From Actinomucor elegans (lineage: Eukaryota > Mucoromycota > Mucoromycetes > Mucorales > Mucoraceae), in NCBI GenBank assembly GCA_026027325.1, contig JAMSLZ010000001.1, positions 2,976,001 through 3,040,000 of the forward strand: DNA of 64,000 nucleotides. Direction: 5' to 3'. Positions 10,468 through 23,032 of the stretch are shown in pieces. The notes under the pieces were generated by a model that saw nothing but the letters and a program-made list of their open reading frames with translations, made no database searches and was not told the DNA's origin. The translations under genes were made by a program, and so were the position numbers. Numbering within the stretch: the first letter of the stretch is position 1; each line of letters opens with the position of its first letter.

Positions 10468-12006
10468 TTATTCGATAGACCACATGTTACTATTTTGCTG
10501 TTGGGTTTTCGAAGATGTTTCGCCATGATGAGTGTCATTCGGTGTCAATAAAGTTTTGTTAGTAGCATTGGACTGACCATTCATCTCGAATTCATCCAAG
10601 CTGTCATGATCAATAGCTGACTGTTGGTTTGCATATTCCTTGGACTTGAGTCCATCTTTGTCCTTGAAGATAAAAATACCGTTTTTGACGTTCAAGAAGC
10701 ATTTGATTGCCACACAAATAGTGATCAAAATTAGCGCGGCCGCAACTGCTGTAGTGAATATCAAGAACTGACGAGTATGAAGATAAGGATCGGCGCCCTC
10801 AGGACGGGGACGAGCAATGATGACAATTCTATAAATAAAATACACAATAGAAAGGAAGCCTCCGATGATAAACGTTAGCATGGCGATCTTGTTTTCTTGA
10901 TACACAGCAATCAACGCTAAAGATAAGCCAATGCCGCCAAAGATGAATACCAATACAGTTTCAGTTATAGTATCTTGGTATCCCAAGCGCTGAGAAGGGA
11001 TTAACTGAGCTGCAAACGAGAATACAAAGAAGAAATCAAGTTTGAGCAATGTTAACAAAAGACTGGTAGTGATCAAAGCATTACGAATTCTGAAAGAAAT
11101 TGATCAGTATACTTCAAGTATTGAAATACAACATCATCGTGTTACCTCATATCTGCTGAGAAGTTTCTGTAATTATCCCAGGCAAATTGTTTGCGCAGTC
11201 TCCAGCCAAAATAAGCCAATCCAATAAAAAATGCTGGGATCAAAGCAATAATAGTGTATTCAATGGGCCTCATAATGCTGCGGTAAAAAACCTTGGCTGA
11301 GTCCATGCCAAACAAATTATCTGACCAACGCGAGTCAACCGGTTGCCAAAATTCTTCGTTCCCACTGTATAAAAGTGAGTTAGTATATGCGTTTGATCGA
11401 TTAATTTACGCATTACTGACCATACTGCTTCTTCCAAGATTACATGCTGTCGAAGTTGAATGCCGGCATAACTAGATATTAAGGAAAACTATGTTAGACA
11501 AAGCGTACCGAACTGTCAAATCATATTCGTTCTTACACTATATATATAAAAAAGAGTATTAGTAAACCATTCTAACGGACAAAATGCCAGCTTACCAACT
11601 ACTAGTAATCCGAAAGTGATCAAGGCACACAACTGAGCTGTAGATAGACTATATGAGTATCACTGGGGAAGATAATTTACAACACTCTTACCAGTATTTC
11701 TTTGATACAAAGCATCAACGCACAAAATAACTTGGAAAACCTGAGCAATAATAAAGAGCGAATGGTAAATCAAATCAGATTCACTTACACCTATTGACAA
11801 ATCAGTATGAAGAGAAATTTAAGAAAGTTTATTATAGCTGTCAAACCTATGCCAACTGAATCGGGATTACAGTTTGATACAAGTCCAAGATGATTCATAA
11901 TAATAATGCCCTCCAAAATACAGATGACGATGGCTTCGAAGGTCACCAAACTTATCGTAAAGATAGACTCTTTTGTCTTAAAGATGGGATTTTCCCTTAT
12001 GTTCAT
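10468..12006 (-). CDS. UPF0658-like Golgi multi-pass membrane protein
   Basis: Proposed exons in transcription order: 11847-12006, 11692-11790, 11596-11637, a single nucleotide at 11537, 11421-11471, 11146-11364, 10468-11089. They sum to 1194 nt, a 397-residue protein with about seven hydrophobic segments. The segment [21 protein letters not shown] followed by a loop and three more helices matches my memory of the fungal UPF0658 Golgi membrane family (function unknown). The cytosolic C-terminal tail of about 90 residues is Asn/Gln/Ser-rich. The 1-nt exon sits between two introns that each have a consensus donor, branch site and acceptor. Without it the reading frame [16 protein letters not shown] cannot be reached through the strong GTAAGC donor. 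Other joins are possible (see findings). Start chosen at the ATG directly before [13 protein letters not shown]. Confidence 0.65.
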
Positions 12007-13150
12007 TGTAAAATATAAAAAAGAGACAAAAGAAAAAAGCAACAAAGGACAAAAAAAAAACAAGGGCGTGTTTATAAATTGTTTTACTGGGTTGTCCTAC
12101 GTTCAAAGCTGTGTTGCATAACAATTGACATGCATTTCTCTATAAAAAGAATAGAAACCTTATAGTTTGGGGCGCAGCTTTAGTGCTCATCATCAGACCA
12201 GCGCAAGCTCTTTGAATAAGAATAGTTTCTTATATATACTATACCATCTTTAAACCTGATCTCTTAACCACCCAATTTCCAGATATACGAATGTAACCAA
12301 TAAACGTGTAACCATCAAAGTGTTGTTTATGGGCTAAGATAGTGATCATGGTAAGTATTTGCCTTGCAGAAAGAAGCTGAGGGGAAAAAAAGGAACTTGT
12401 CAAATGAATTGGCTATATGATATTCTCAAACATATATATATATATGTATATATATATATAGGTTATACCCAACCTGTGGATCTTTTGCTCAAGGCTTCCA
12501 GTGCGTGTAACAGTAGACAGATCCATGGCACCCTTAGGGCTTAGATACTACCCAAACTCCATTCAAGTCCGATTACTTTCATTTCTTTTCTCGTGCTTTG
12601 TATCGCCTACGTTTATAACCTTTTAGGCATCCAATTTAACTGCGCTAGACTATCTCGATACAACAACAAAGCAAAGGGCCTATTCCTTGTAAAACACCAA
12701 TTCAATACGCTCTGTACTCGCTAATTACCATATAGATCAATATAGAAATTCCCGGCTAGATACAAAGTACGCCTCATGGTCTATTCACTAAGATCTAGAG
12801 GGACTTTTTGACATGGATATCTACAAGATAGGATCTTTCATTTGTGTTACTGCAGAAAGTTCTCGATTTTATAGTGATCCTTAAACTAAATGATACAGTT
12901 ATGATTCGCCATATACCGATGCCAGTCTATATCTCATTGATTATTTTTTGGTTTTTGATTTGTCTCTGCATTTCATCAAACTGGTCCTTGCTCTTCCCCT
13001 TTTTTCAATACGAATCAAAGTCTAAGAAGCCGCATCGTTTTGGTATTTTCACTACTTTACACGGTGGTACGACGAAATGATAATCGCAAGGGACAAGTCC
13101 GTTTTCGCGGACTTCCAGCTAGTTACCCCGTTTACTGTACTATACGTTAT

Positions 13151-13181
<31 letters not shown>

Positions 13182-14929
13182 TGCAAGGCTGTGTATTGGC
13201 TCATCAAGTAACTGTGTGAGGACTGCTATGAACCTGGTCTCTCTTTCTCTCTCTCTTTCTCTATAACTTTTTTTTTATAATTTCGCTAGAGCATTTCTCT
13301 GATATTTTCACAGATGAACTGAGTTCCTTGGTTTGATGAGGATAAACATAGTAGTGAACATTCATAATATAAATGATACTTGTATCAGTAACAAAGCTAG
13401 AAAAGAATTTCGGGAAATGTATCACACAGATCACAATGTTTCTAAACTTTCATAACTGTACAGACATCAAGCAGGTGATAGAGAAGTATAAAGCATTTTT
13501 TTCACTCTGAAGCAACATTTTTTGCTTTGCTCTTTTTTTGAAAAAAATAATAGTAATACTTGCATCATTCGAAAGAGCGTTCTTTAAATGTTGGTAAGTT
13601 TAAGCACAAATTTGCATTTGCTGCTTTTGCAAAAAAAAAAAAAAAAGTTTCAAATATACCTTAATTAATCTCTTTTAACTGCGAACATTGTTTATTGTGA
13701 TAAAAAAAGCCTTTGGGTTCCTACACTATTCCTTCTTAAAGACCAGCATTCTTAATTCATTTTGAGTACAGGATATTAATTAAATGGGGATATTTTACTG
13801 AGATTGAGAAATCATTAAATGTAGACTGTATGTAATTTATGAAGAATTTACAATTACTAATCGGTGATCAATATATTTCGATTGTTCTGTAACCGGGGAA
13901 AAAGATTTCTATAGTTGTAACAACTGTTACCGATAAGTAATATTTATCAGATGCGACATTGGGCCGAGAACTGTCGGGAGATCTATTAATCATTAGATCT
14001 GCCAATCATCTCAACTTAGATTTCATGGAAATGTAATTTACATTAAGACGTTAAAATGTGACATATTCTCATTCGCTTTAACATAACAATAGCCCTGGTA
14101 GATGTAGTAGCTCATTATGGACATATACTGTCAATCGGATGCGACATGAAGCCGACATTAGGCGAGGAATGTAACAAAGCTAAAAATAACCCGATTTCAG
14201 TCTAGATTTCGAATTTTGTTTATTTTGGTGGAACGCGACGACAGGATTTTTGTGACAGAGTCTATTCACAATTTAGATTCCATATTATAGAGAGTATATA
14301 ATCCTATTTTGTTCGATTTTTTCTCTTAAGAAACATATGAGAGATACGACTGATTGCTTTTTAAGAAATACTGTCATTACTGCTGCTGCTGCCAAAACAA
14401 TTGAATCACCGTCAACCAATCACGATTTTGACTGTCTGGCTTTTTTTTAAGCATTTTCATCATCACCTAATAAACATGAGCTTTACCATAAAAAAAAATT
14501 AAGCATCACCACAATTTATCGATTGATTCCAATTTAATCTCGCATTTGATGGTTAGAACATGTTTAGAATGTCACTACATCTATTAGGAAAATTATTTAA
14601 TCCACATTTATTAGACTTATTACGCCTTTACCGTTGTAATATAAAATACATACATTTCGTATGATTTTGTTTTAAAGATCCATAGATCAGAGAATCAACT
14701 CTGATCAAATATTGCATTTGATTAAAGGTCCACATATAGAATGAACTGTTATGTTTTTTTTGGAACCTGTCAAAAAGTGATAGATGCATTATTTTGCTTT
14801 TAAATAATCAAAATGTGTGTGAGAGAGAAAGGGGGAGTAACAAAAGTCAACTTTTTAAGGCTCTTATAGAAAGGTGATGGCTTTTCATAATAAGACTCTA
14901 TGTTATAAGCAAGTTTATTCAGAGACATA
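12007..14929. other. Long gene-poor AT-rich gap with repeats and homopolymers
   Basis: About 2.9 kb without a credible gene. It contains an AT dinucleotide run at 12432-12460, a T28 tract at 13155-13182, a CT-rich tract at 13237-13263, a short A tract near 13631, and three copies of the degenerate dispersed repeat near 13947, 14134 and 14525 (the last inverted). The open frame at 12844-13080 has no recognisable similarity. Confidence 0.55.
13155..13182. repeat. T28 homopolymer tract
   Basis: Uninterrupted run of 28 T in an intergenic gap. It would be a poly(A) tail if read on the minus strand, but no element sequence is recognisable beside it. Confidence 0.9.
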
Positions 14930-16952
14930 TTATAACTTGGCTTTGCTCGTCTGCAGTTTCTTTTTGTACAGCTCTCGTAAATCATTTCTCAAAATTTTTC
15001 CAGTCACGCTCTTTGGCACCGATTCAATGAATTCAATACCTCCGCGCAACTGCTTGTAGTGCACTACCTTGGCATTGATAAAATTATGTATCTCTCTAAT
15101 AAGATCAGTCTCAGACTTCATCTTGACCTGGTTAGGTGATAAGGCAATATAAGCGCGAGGTACTTCCGTCTGTCTACGTTCGTCATATATTCCAATGACA
15201 GCAGCGTCAGCTACCAAGGGACAATCGAGCAAGACATTTTCCAATTCTGCAGGAGCAATTTGAAACGCATTGTATTTGATCAATTCTTTACAGCGGTCAA
15301 CGATGTACCAATTGCCCAGTTGGTCAACATAACCCACATCGCCTGTATGCAAGTATCCATTGGTGTCGATTGTTTCCGCAGTGGCTTTCGGGTTATCAAG
15401 GTAACCTTGCATGATAATGGGGCCTTTGATGCAAATCTCGCCTGTCGCTCCAGCTGGTAAATCTATCAACGACGATACGTTTTTTTTTAAAAAAAAAATG
15501 AGATTTATTCAAACCAAGACCAAACATGAGGTACATACCTTTGCCATTTTCATCAATTACCTTCGCATCAATACCTCCAATCATACGTCCAACCGAATTA
15601 GGAGCGTAGTTATCTGGTGTTTGAACGGTTAATACTGAAGCGGTTTCGGTCATACCATAGCCCTATCCCTTACACATTAAATAATGGTCATGCATTTCTT
15701 TGTGATAAACCATACCTGAAGTACGGGAATGTTGAACTTTTGTCGGATAGCCTCGGAAAGTGATTCAGATACAGGTGCTGCACCCACATGGAACGCTTCT
15801 ATGCTAGAAAAGTCATACTGATCGACGATCTGAGGAAAGTTGAGCAAATGCAACAGCATGGGCGGTACGACATACATGGACGAAATCCTGTGTTTCTGGA
15901 TCATTTGGCACATATGTTTCAAATCATACTGAGCCATTAATACAACCGTTCTACCTTCATAGACGGAAAGATGGAGGAAACGAAAGAGGCCCATGATATG
16001 GAACAGAGGCACAATGGCAAGTAACGGACCATGGTTCAAGTATCCGGACTTTGATTCGAGCGATCCATCTAGTTCCAAGGTATTGGCAATGAAGTTATAA
16101 TGACTAGATATAAGTTGATATATAAATATAAGTATATATATACAGACACTACCAGCATACTATATTCACTTGCCTGATCATCACCCCCTTGGGAGGACCT
16201 ACACTCAAAGAAGAGTTTTAATTCATTTCATGCTAGTACAGAAAAATAAACCTTGTATTACCTGTCGTGCCACTTGAAAAGCAAATATATGCTAACGCAT
16301 TTTTACTCTGTTCTACTGTGAACTTGATAGGGTCAGCTTCTTCTTTGTCATTGATGATGACGGACTTCCATTCAGGTGCTCTGTTCTTGGGATCTTTGAT
16401 GATAGACCATACGTTGGATGGAGGAATACCTACCAGCTTAGCTGCGGCAAAAGCGGTATCAAGATTAAAAGGATGAGCAACCAAATATTTGGCTTTAGAG
16501 ACGAGTAATTGCTTTTCCAGTTCTTGTACCGTAAAGGCTGGATTAGAAGGGCACAAATGTCCACCTAGAACAAGCCAAGGTAAGTTTATACAGAGATAGG
16601 TCTCTTAAGATTTTTATTTTATTTACTTACCAGCGGCAAGCACACCCAAGATAATTGGGGGAACATTGATCTGTTATCACAATCACGTTAGTTTCTCTTC
16701 GTTACTTGATATACATAGATAGTTACTTACGTTGTTGGGAGAACTGATACAAATACAATCGCCTTGCTTGATACCAATCTTTCGAAGTCCTGCAGTTGCG
16801 CGTCTTACCAACGTTTTGAATTCGCCATACAAGATAGTATCATTCGTAGTAGATTCAATATAGATAGGATGATTATAAGCTGTATTGCGAGTGTTACTAA
16901 GAACTAAATCGACCAGGTTGGTATAAGCATAGCTGTTTTCTTGAAAAACCAT
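14930..16952 (-). CDS. 4-coumarate/acyl-CoA ligase-like, peroxisomal (PTS1)
   Basis: Seven exons in transcription order: 16731-16952, 16631-16670, 16262-16564, 16174-16198, 15716-16103, 15539-15662, 14930-15462; total 1635 nt, 544 residues. This is an ANL-superfamily enzyme that activates a carboxylic acid with ATP and joins it to CoA. Visible motifs: P-loop SSGTTGPPKGV near residue 185, GYGMTE at 327-332, the adenylate-binding LHTGDVGY, and the C-terminal catalytic Lys in GKILRNDL. The protein ends in AKL, a standard type 1 peroxisomal targeting signal, so it probably acts in peroxisomes on a fatty or aromatic acid. The intron at 16104-16173 begins with GC, not GT; only this join keeps the frame and restores the conserved GVM-I-SH. 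The exact substrate is unknown. Confidence 0.88.
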
Positions 16953-18226
16953 GTTGTGCGTGTGTATGTGTGAGAAAAAACCAAAAGAAAAGCTTGTACT
17001 ATTAAACTTGCATACAAGTGATATTTTATGGACAAAATACAAGTAGAAACAGGTTATTTGTCAGGAGTACTTTGACCTCGGGGATTACTGTTTGTGTCTT
17101 GCATGATAATTACAGTGATATTTTGCCGTTTTGCACACACGTTCGTTACTCAAGTAGATCTGCATTTAGAAGGCTTTCGCTTACACGCAGCCAAGTTCCC
17201 TTTGTCTTTTTTCCAAGAAAACTATTTACATGTTCCCACACCGATAAACGCGTTATATTATTCAAATGCACAGATCAAGAATCATAGACAAAGTAGTAAG
17301 CTTTGCTGCTGGCTTCGAATTCAAGAACAGCAGTTGATGTGATGATATACTCTCAATCTTATTTCCGACAGACATTGTTACTTATTCGTAACATATGTAT
17401 GGCCCTTTTTCTTATAACGTATCCATGGTGTCACTAGATAGTCAAATCAAGATTATTCCGCTTTTAAATAGGTGAAAAAAGATAATATAACGATTTGCCT
17501 AATGAAGATTATGGATTAGCAAGCATGATCAAGACAGTGAACGAATTTAGGGCCAGTATGCAATTTAAATAGTTGCTACAGCTCATTTTGAGCCTGAAAA
17601 ATTAATCAAATGTGATATTAGACCGAAATCTAACGAGATTGCTTCAGGCCAATGTTAATCCTATTTTTAAAGCCAGCATATTGATTCTGTATAAAGGGAA
17701 GAGGAACGCATTCAAAAGTATTAATGTCGCCTACGCCAGAAAAATAACCAATTCCATCTAACAATTAGCAAACTATATATATATATATATATATAGTAGA
17801 AAAATGGCCTATGGAGTTGTACAAATCCATATGAGCACATATATCGCTATGAAGTAGTTTGTAACGTACTGCATCCGGCATTTTGGTAATTATCGCTGTC
17901 ATATCCGAAGTTTTTCTCGGCCACGCATCATCCTATGTCTCTCTGCCTTTTTATTTCTTATTAATTGCCAAGGTTGAACACAATGCCCGAATGACATGGT
18001 CTTAAAAAACGGGTCCAGTCCAAGTAGCGTACATTATTATGCACTGCTGCAGAAATACGATACAGCAATCAAACGCGGACTTTGAACGCGAATGACGTGT
18101 ACTAGTAGAAAACGTAAGCTTTTCCTCTAAAGCCAGCTAAAACAAAAAAAAAAACCAAGATACTTTACTCTCTTTTGCAAGTCTTTCTTTCAATACACAC
18201 TACACACATATAATACATACACAACC
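16953..18226. other. Intergenic region between divergent CoA ligase and RPN5
   Basis: Shared upstream region of two divergent genes. It contains a TA dinucleotide run at 17774-17795, one member of the degenerate repeat near 17603-17632, and a partial CRE-like TGACGTGT near 18094 upstream of RPN5. The ORFs at 17018-17342 lack coding character. Confidence 0.5.
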
Positions 18227-19972
18227 ATGTCAGACGGAAAATTAGAAAAGATGGACAAGGACTTTAGTCCTCAAGTTGATGTTCTTTTACCTGAAACAGA
18301 AGCTTTGACCAAGGTACGTTCCTTAAACCCAATGACGCGTCCAAGTGCGTAATTATTCATTTTTTTATTTTTATTTTCTTTGGTAGCAAGGCAAATTGAA
18401 CGAAGCCTTGGAAAAGTTATTGTCTCTCGAAAAGCAAGCCAGAAATGTAAAATATATACAAAAAAAAAAGAACCATTCTAAATTGCGTACCGTGTTGATT
18501 AATCAAACTCATTTAGGCTGCTGATCAAGTTTCTACAGGTCGTATTCTTGTACAAGTAGTCAAGTTGTGTTATGAGTCAAAAGACTGGAAGCTTTTAAAT
18601 GAAGAGATTGTTTTATTATCAAAGAAGCACGGTCAATTGAAAGCCGTAAGTGAGATATACATCTATATGTCAGTATTCAGCAAAACTCATTTATATGAAT
18701 ATATAGGCTACATCAAAAATGATTCAAGAAGCCATGTCTTATCTTGATTCAACACCTGATATGGATACCAAGCTTGAATTGATTGATACACTTCGTACTG
18801 TCACTGACGGAAAGGTATTACCAGCCGAAAAAAAAAAAGATAAAAAGTCAAATGCAAACATGCTAAATCATATGGTAGATCTATGTCGAAGTTGAACGTG
18901 CACGTATCACCCGTCTTTTAGCAAAGATTCGTGAGGATGAAGGAAAGATCACTGAAGCAGCTGATATTCTTCAAGAATTGCAAGTCGAGACATTTGGTTC
19001 CATGGATAAGCGCGAGAAAGTCGACTTTATCTTGGAACAAATGAGACTCTGTTTGGCCAAGTCGGATTATATTCGTACTCAAATCATTAGCAAGAAGATC
19101 AATACCAAATTCTTCCAAGACAAAGAAAATGAAGTAAAGAGAAAACAATCTTGCCGTATATTTGCCATTCAAACAACTCATTTTTTTATTTTTTTATTTG
19201 GGTATTTATAGGATCTTAAGCTTCGATTCTATGATTTGATGATTCAACATGCTTTGCACGAAGATCAATATTTAAATGTACACAAGTTTTATAAGCAAGT
19301 TTATGATTCAGAATCCATTCAAGAAAATGAGTCAAAATGGAAGGAAGCGCTTCAAAATGCAGTTTTGTTTGTCATCCTTGCACCTTACGATAACGAACAA
19401 TCCGATTTGCTTCATCGTATCTATCAAGACCCCAAGTTGGCTCAAATCCCTCTCTATCAAGAATTTTGCAAATGTTTTGTCACAATTGAACTGATGCGTT
19501 GGTCCGAGATTGAACAAACGTATGGTCAAGTATGGGCTCAGTTCAACAAATCAACAGTAGAAGGACAAAAGCGATTGAAGGAATTACACAACCGCGTTGT
19601 CGAACATAACATTCGTGTGATTGCTAAATACTATACTCGCGTCTCGACAAAGCGATTGACTCAATTGCTTGATTTGAACGAAAAGGACGCAGAAGAGTTT
19701 TTGTCAAAGTTGGTGGTTTCCAAGACTATCTATGCTCGTATTGATCGTTCTGCCGGTATCATCAATTTCCAGACCAAGAAGGATGCGAATGAGATTTTGA
19801 ATAACTGGTCCAGCGATATCAACTCTTTATTGAACTTGATTGAAAAGACATGTCATTTGATTTCAAAGGAGGTATGTGATGTCTTTATTGCTTTGATTTA
19901 TCGTGATACTCATATTCATATTTTTTATTATTATTATAGGAAATGGTGCATAGCATAGCAAAGGTTAAATAA
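18227..19972 (+). CDS. RPN5: 26S proteasome lid subunit Rpn5 (PSMD12)
   Basis: Seven exons: 18227-18313, 18387-18446, 18517-18645, 18707-18814, 18879-19133, 19212-19871, 19940-19972; total 1332 nt, 443 residues, close to the usual Rpn5 length of about 445-455. It is a non-ATPase lid subunit of the 19S regulatory particle. The N-terminal two thirds are helical repeats ([47 protein letters not shown]). The C-terminal PCI domain includes [47 protein letters not shown]. The last exon encodes only ten residues. The start codon is supported by the CAACC context and by frame. It converges on the persulfide dioxygenase gene with 31 bp between stop codons. Confidence 0.93.
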
Positions 19973-20003
19973 GTAAATAAAAGTACAGGTTTATTGTTAC
20001 AAA

Positions 20004-21737
20004 TTAGTTTGACGAGCTCCATCGAACTGGAATCTTGAAGAATTGCTGCAGCGTCTTTTTATCATGAATAGAGAGTTCAGGTGTAGGCAGAATACCGCCT
20101 CTCAAGTTGGTCTATATTTCAAATATGAATGAGTGATTTGTTTTTGTAATGCACACATTGTCATATTACCTGAATAGAAGGATGGATATATCTTGGAGCT
20201 CTTAAAGTAGCGTCTCTTTCTTGACGCATCTTTTTATAATCTTCCAAAGAAACATTCTCACTGATCATCTTGTTGAACTTTTTCTGGGTTTCAAGTAAAG
20301 CCATGACACGATACTATGGAATGTATTAGTTGTTGTTTTTTTTCTTGCGAAGAAGGGAGGAGTTCAGACACTATTGTCTAAGTACTTACAGGACGATCAT
20401 TAGGTGGATAATCATGACCAACATAGATACGCGTATCATTAGGCCATTGCTTATACATTTTGTGGATGCTTTGATACATTTCTTTTGCACTTCCGCCAGG
20501 GAAATCGCAACGAGCAGTACCAATATCAGGCTATTGTGTAAAGCGTGTGAGTTAATCATGCTTGTACATATATATACAAAAAAAAAGTTTACCATGAATA
20601 AGGTATCTCCAACAAAAGCAGCATCACCAATACGATAGGACATACAAGCAGGCGTATGGCCGGGTGTGGACAGTACACTACACTCAATGTTCTTTCCTAA
20701 GGTCCACTTGGAATCTTCATCCACTAACTTGTCAAATTGGTCGCCAGTAGGCTTTAATTCGCTATGAGGCAGATTGTATCTTTCACCAAAGACTTTTTGA
20801 ACCTTGGTTACGTTTTTACCAATCCAGAACTCGGGCTAAACAGTTGGGTTCAGTTATTTGTTTAGATCAAACCGGGTTAATGTCATTTTTACCTTGGTTG
20901 GCAGTTCGTTCTTAAGATAATGAGCAGCAGTCAAGTGATCCTATAGAACCCAAATAAAAGACAAACGTCAATACTCATTTCTTTTTACTTTTCTACAACA
21001 CTTACAGCATGGACATGAGTATCAATGATCTTTGTTACATTCAATTGGTACTTTTCAACAAACTGAATTAAACTTTTTGCCATCAAAGGATGAACAGTGG
21101 AGGAGAACGGATCATAGTTTAATACAGGATCAATAATGAAAGCTTCCTTTGTTTCTAATAACATAAAAAAAAAATGTCTTAGTTCAAAAACATCTTACGA
21201 TCTGGTTGTGTTACCTAAATCTGTCACTACATATTGAGCAGTTTCAGTTTCTGTCTCGAAAATGCTATGTACCCAAGGTGAGTGGTTGTTCATAAAAGGT
21301 TGAACAGGGCCTGTCCATTCTTTGATGCCACCTTGAAGGCTATAACAATCTTCAAATCCTAGCTTTTGGGCCATAATAGCCGCTTCATCACTGCGACGGC
21401 CGGACATGCATTGAAACACCACCTAAAAAAGAAAACGAGTTAGCCAATGACAGCCAAGGCGCTTAAATAAATTTACCTTGTCGTGTTTACTAATATCAGA
21501 TAATCCTGCCGCAAACATGGTAGGCTCCAGTTTGAAAGGCACATTGATGGCGCCTTTGATCTTGCCATACTTTTCAATTTCATGTCTTTCTCGGACATCT
21601 ACCACGACAACATCCGAATACATTTGGTTGTCTTTGGTCGTTAACCAGTTAGACAGTTGACTGGAAGTAACAGGTCTGGCACTGGACAAAGCAGAATAGT
21701 ATCTTTTAGGTGTATTTTGGATAATTAAACGAAACAT
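20004..21737 (-). CDS. Mitochondrial rhodanese-persulfide dioxygenase fusion
   Basis: Eight exons in transcription order: 21477-21737, 21215-21422, 21006-21154, 20893-20940, 20593-20835, 20390-20530, 20170-20313, 20004-20111; total 1302 nt, 433 residues. Residues 1-25 are Arg/Ser-rich without acids, a likely mitochondrial presequence. Residues about 27-125 form a rhodanese domain with DVRERHEIEKYGKIKGAINVP and the active-site loop CMSGRRSDEA (Cys92). From about 140 onward is a metallo-beta-lactamase domain of the ETHE1/Blh persulfide dioxygenase type, with HVHADH (His203, His205, Asp207, His208), [28 protein letters not shown] and the RDATLRAPRYIHPSIQ tail. Known family chemistry: glutathione persulfide plus O2 gives sulfite, while rhodanese moves sulfane sulfur to sulfite or thiols. 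The fusion would couple both steps of mitochondrial H2S oxidation. Domain roles are from family knowledge; the coupling is inferred. Confidence 0.88.
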
Positions 21738-23032
21738 GGTCAGGAAGAATAAAGAAAAGAAAAGAAAAAGGGCTTTTATTTTCTTTTTTTTATGTATAAA
21801 AAAAAGAAACTTCCTTTTAAAGATAGTTTTTCCCTTGGACTCGTCATGCTTACGCGGAAATTCGTATGCTTTCCCTATGGTTCACAACATGTTATTGTAT
21901 TGAAACAAAGTCACAACGTGTCAATGCTAACATGGTGGCGCTGTCATTTAAATAGGTTTCTTTTTCCTCTTTGATCGAGTGATATTTTTTCCACAGAAAC
22001 CCCGGTTCCTATAGGTTATACGAAATTAACTTTGTATAAGACACAATAACCATATTTTCAGTTTAATCAATATTTCAGCCGATGCAGCGACACATTTCAG
22101 TCATGTATCATTCATCCAATGCCACATTGGAACCAAGATTGTTTGATGGATTACGGTCGCGGCTTCAAGGCAATTTTTTTAGGCTGAGATTTTTAGGGCT
22201 TGGAAATTAAAATTTCCTTCAAATTGAAACAATCATACAACAGGACACTGAGTAGATCATATTTGAGTTTTGTATCAATATAGCTTGTAGATAATGCTTT
22301 TTCAAATGACAATGAATATCTTTGTCTACACAATTAATTAAAAAAAGGGGGATATAGTGTCAAAGTTGTATAGCATCTGTCTGGAGAAAGTGTATTTATA
22401 TGAACTTTTAATCTTGTTTTTTCTAATATCAATTATTTCTCACGATCGACAGACATGAAGCATTTCTGCCGAGGAGGAGGAGGATACTTGATTCAATCTC
22501 AACAGCCAATGAAATCGATGTACCTGAAATCTCAGTCAGCCAATAAAGTCAAGCACCTGCAACAGTGTATGTGTGTATGTGTCTCAAACCTATAAATGCA
22601 TTCCACAGACGATATAAAGGCACTATAATAAACGAGCACGTTAGCTTGTATAGTTTGCAAAACGATGCATACATATAAAGACATTATTATTCAACCAACC
22701 AAAAGGTTTTTGCCGAGCAATTCCCTTCCCCCCCCCTCAGTTGCGTTTATATCCTGCAACCAGCAAGTACAAAAGTAGTATTTGGGCGGAAAGGATAGGA
22801 TAGGATACGGCAGAATAATAATTGACATAAAGGTGGGAAAGCATTCATGACACAAAACATGATAAAAGGCGTGATTGGATAATGAAACGGTTTGTTTAGT
22901 TAAACAAAAACGCGCTCTATGTACGAAGAGATGTATAAAAGGGCTCGCAGAAGAAAGCGGCTCTTTTTTATATTTCTCTATTAAAACTTCTCCTATTACT
23001 ATTTCATCATTTTGGTTGGGGGAGATATAAAG
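21738..23032. other. Intergenic region between divergent genes
   Basis: No gene seen. It contains one member of the degenerate repeat near 22114-22140 and a C10-like run near 22729. The stretch around 22900-22990 with a TATAAAAG at about 22933 is the probable promoter of the CBM48 gene. Confidence 0.5.

Noticed and set aside
17018..17342. Overlapping ORFs upstream of the CoA ligase
   Set aside because: Two frames open at once, no recognisable motif, and they cover the promoter of the ligase.
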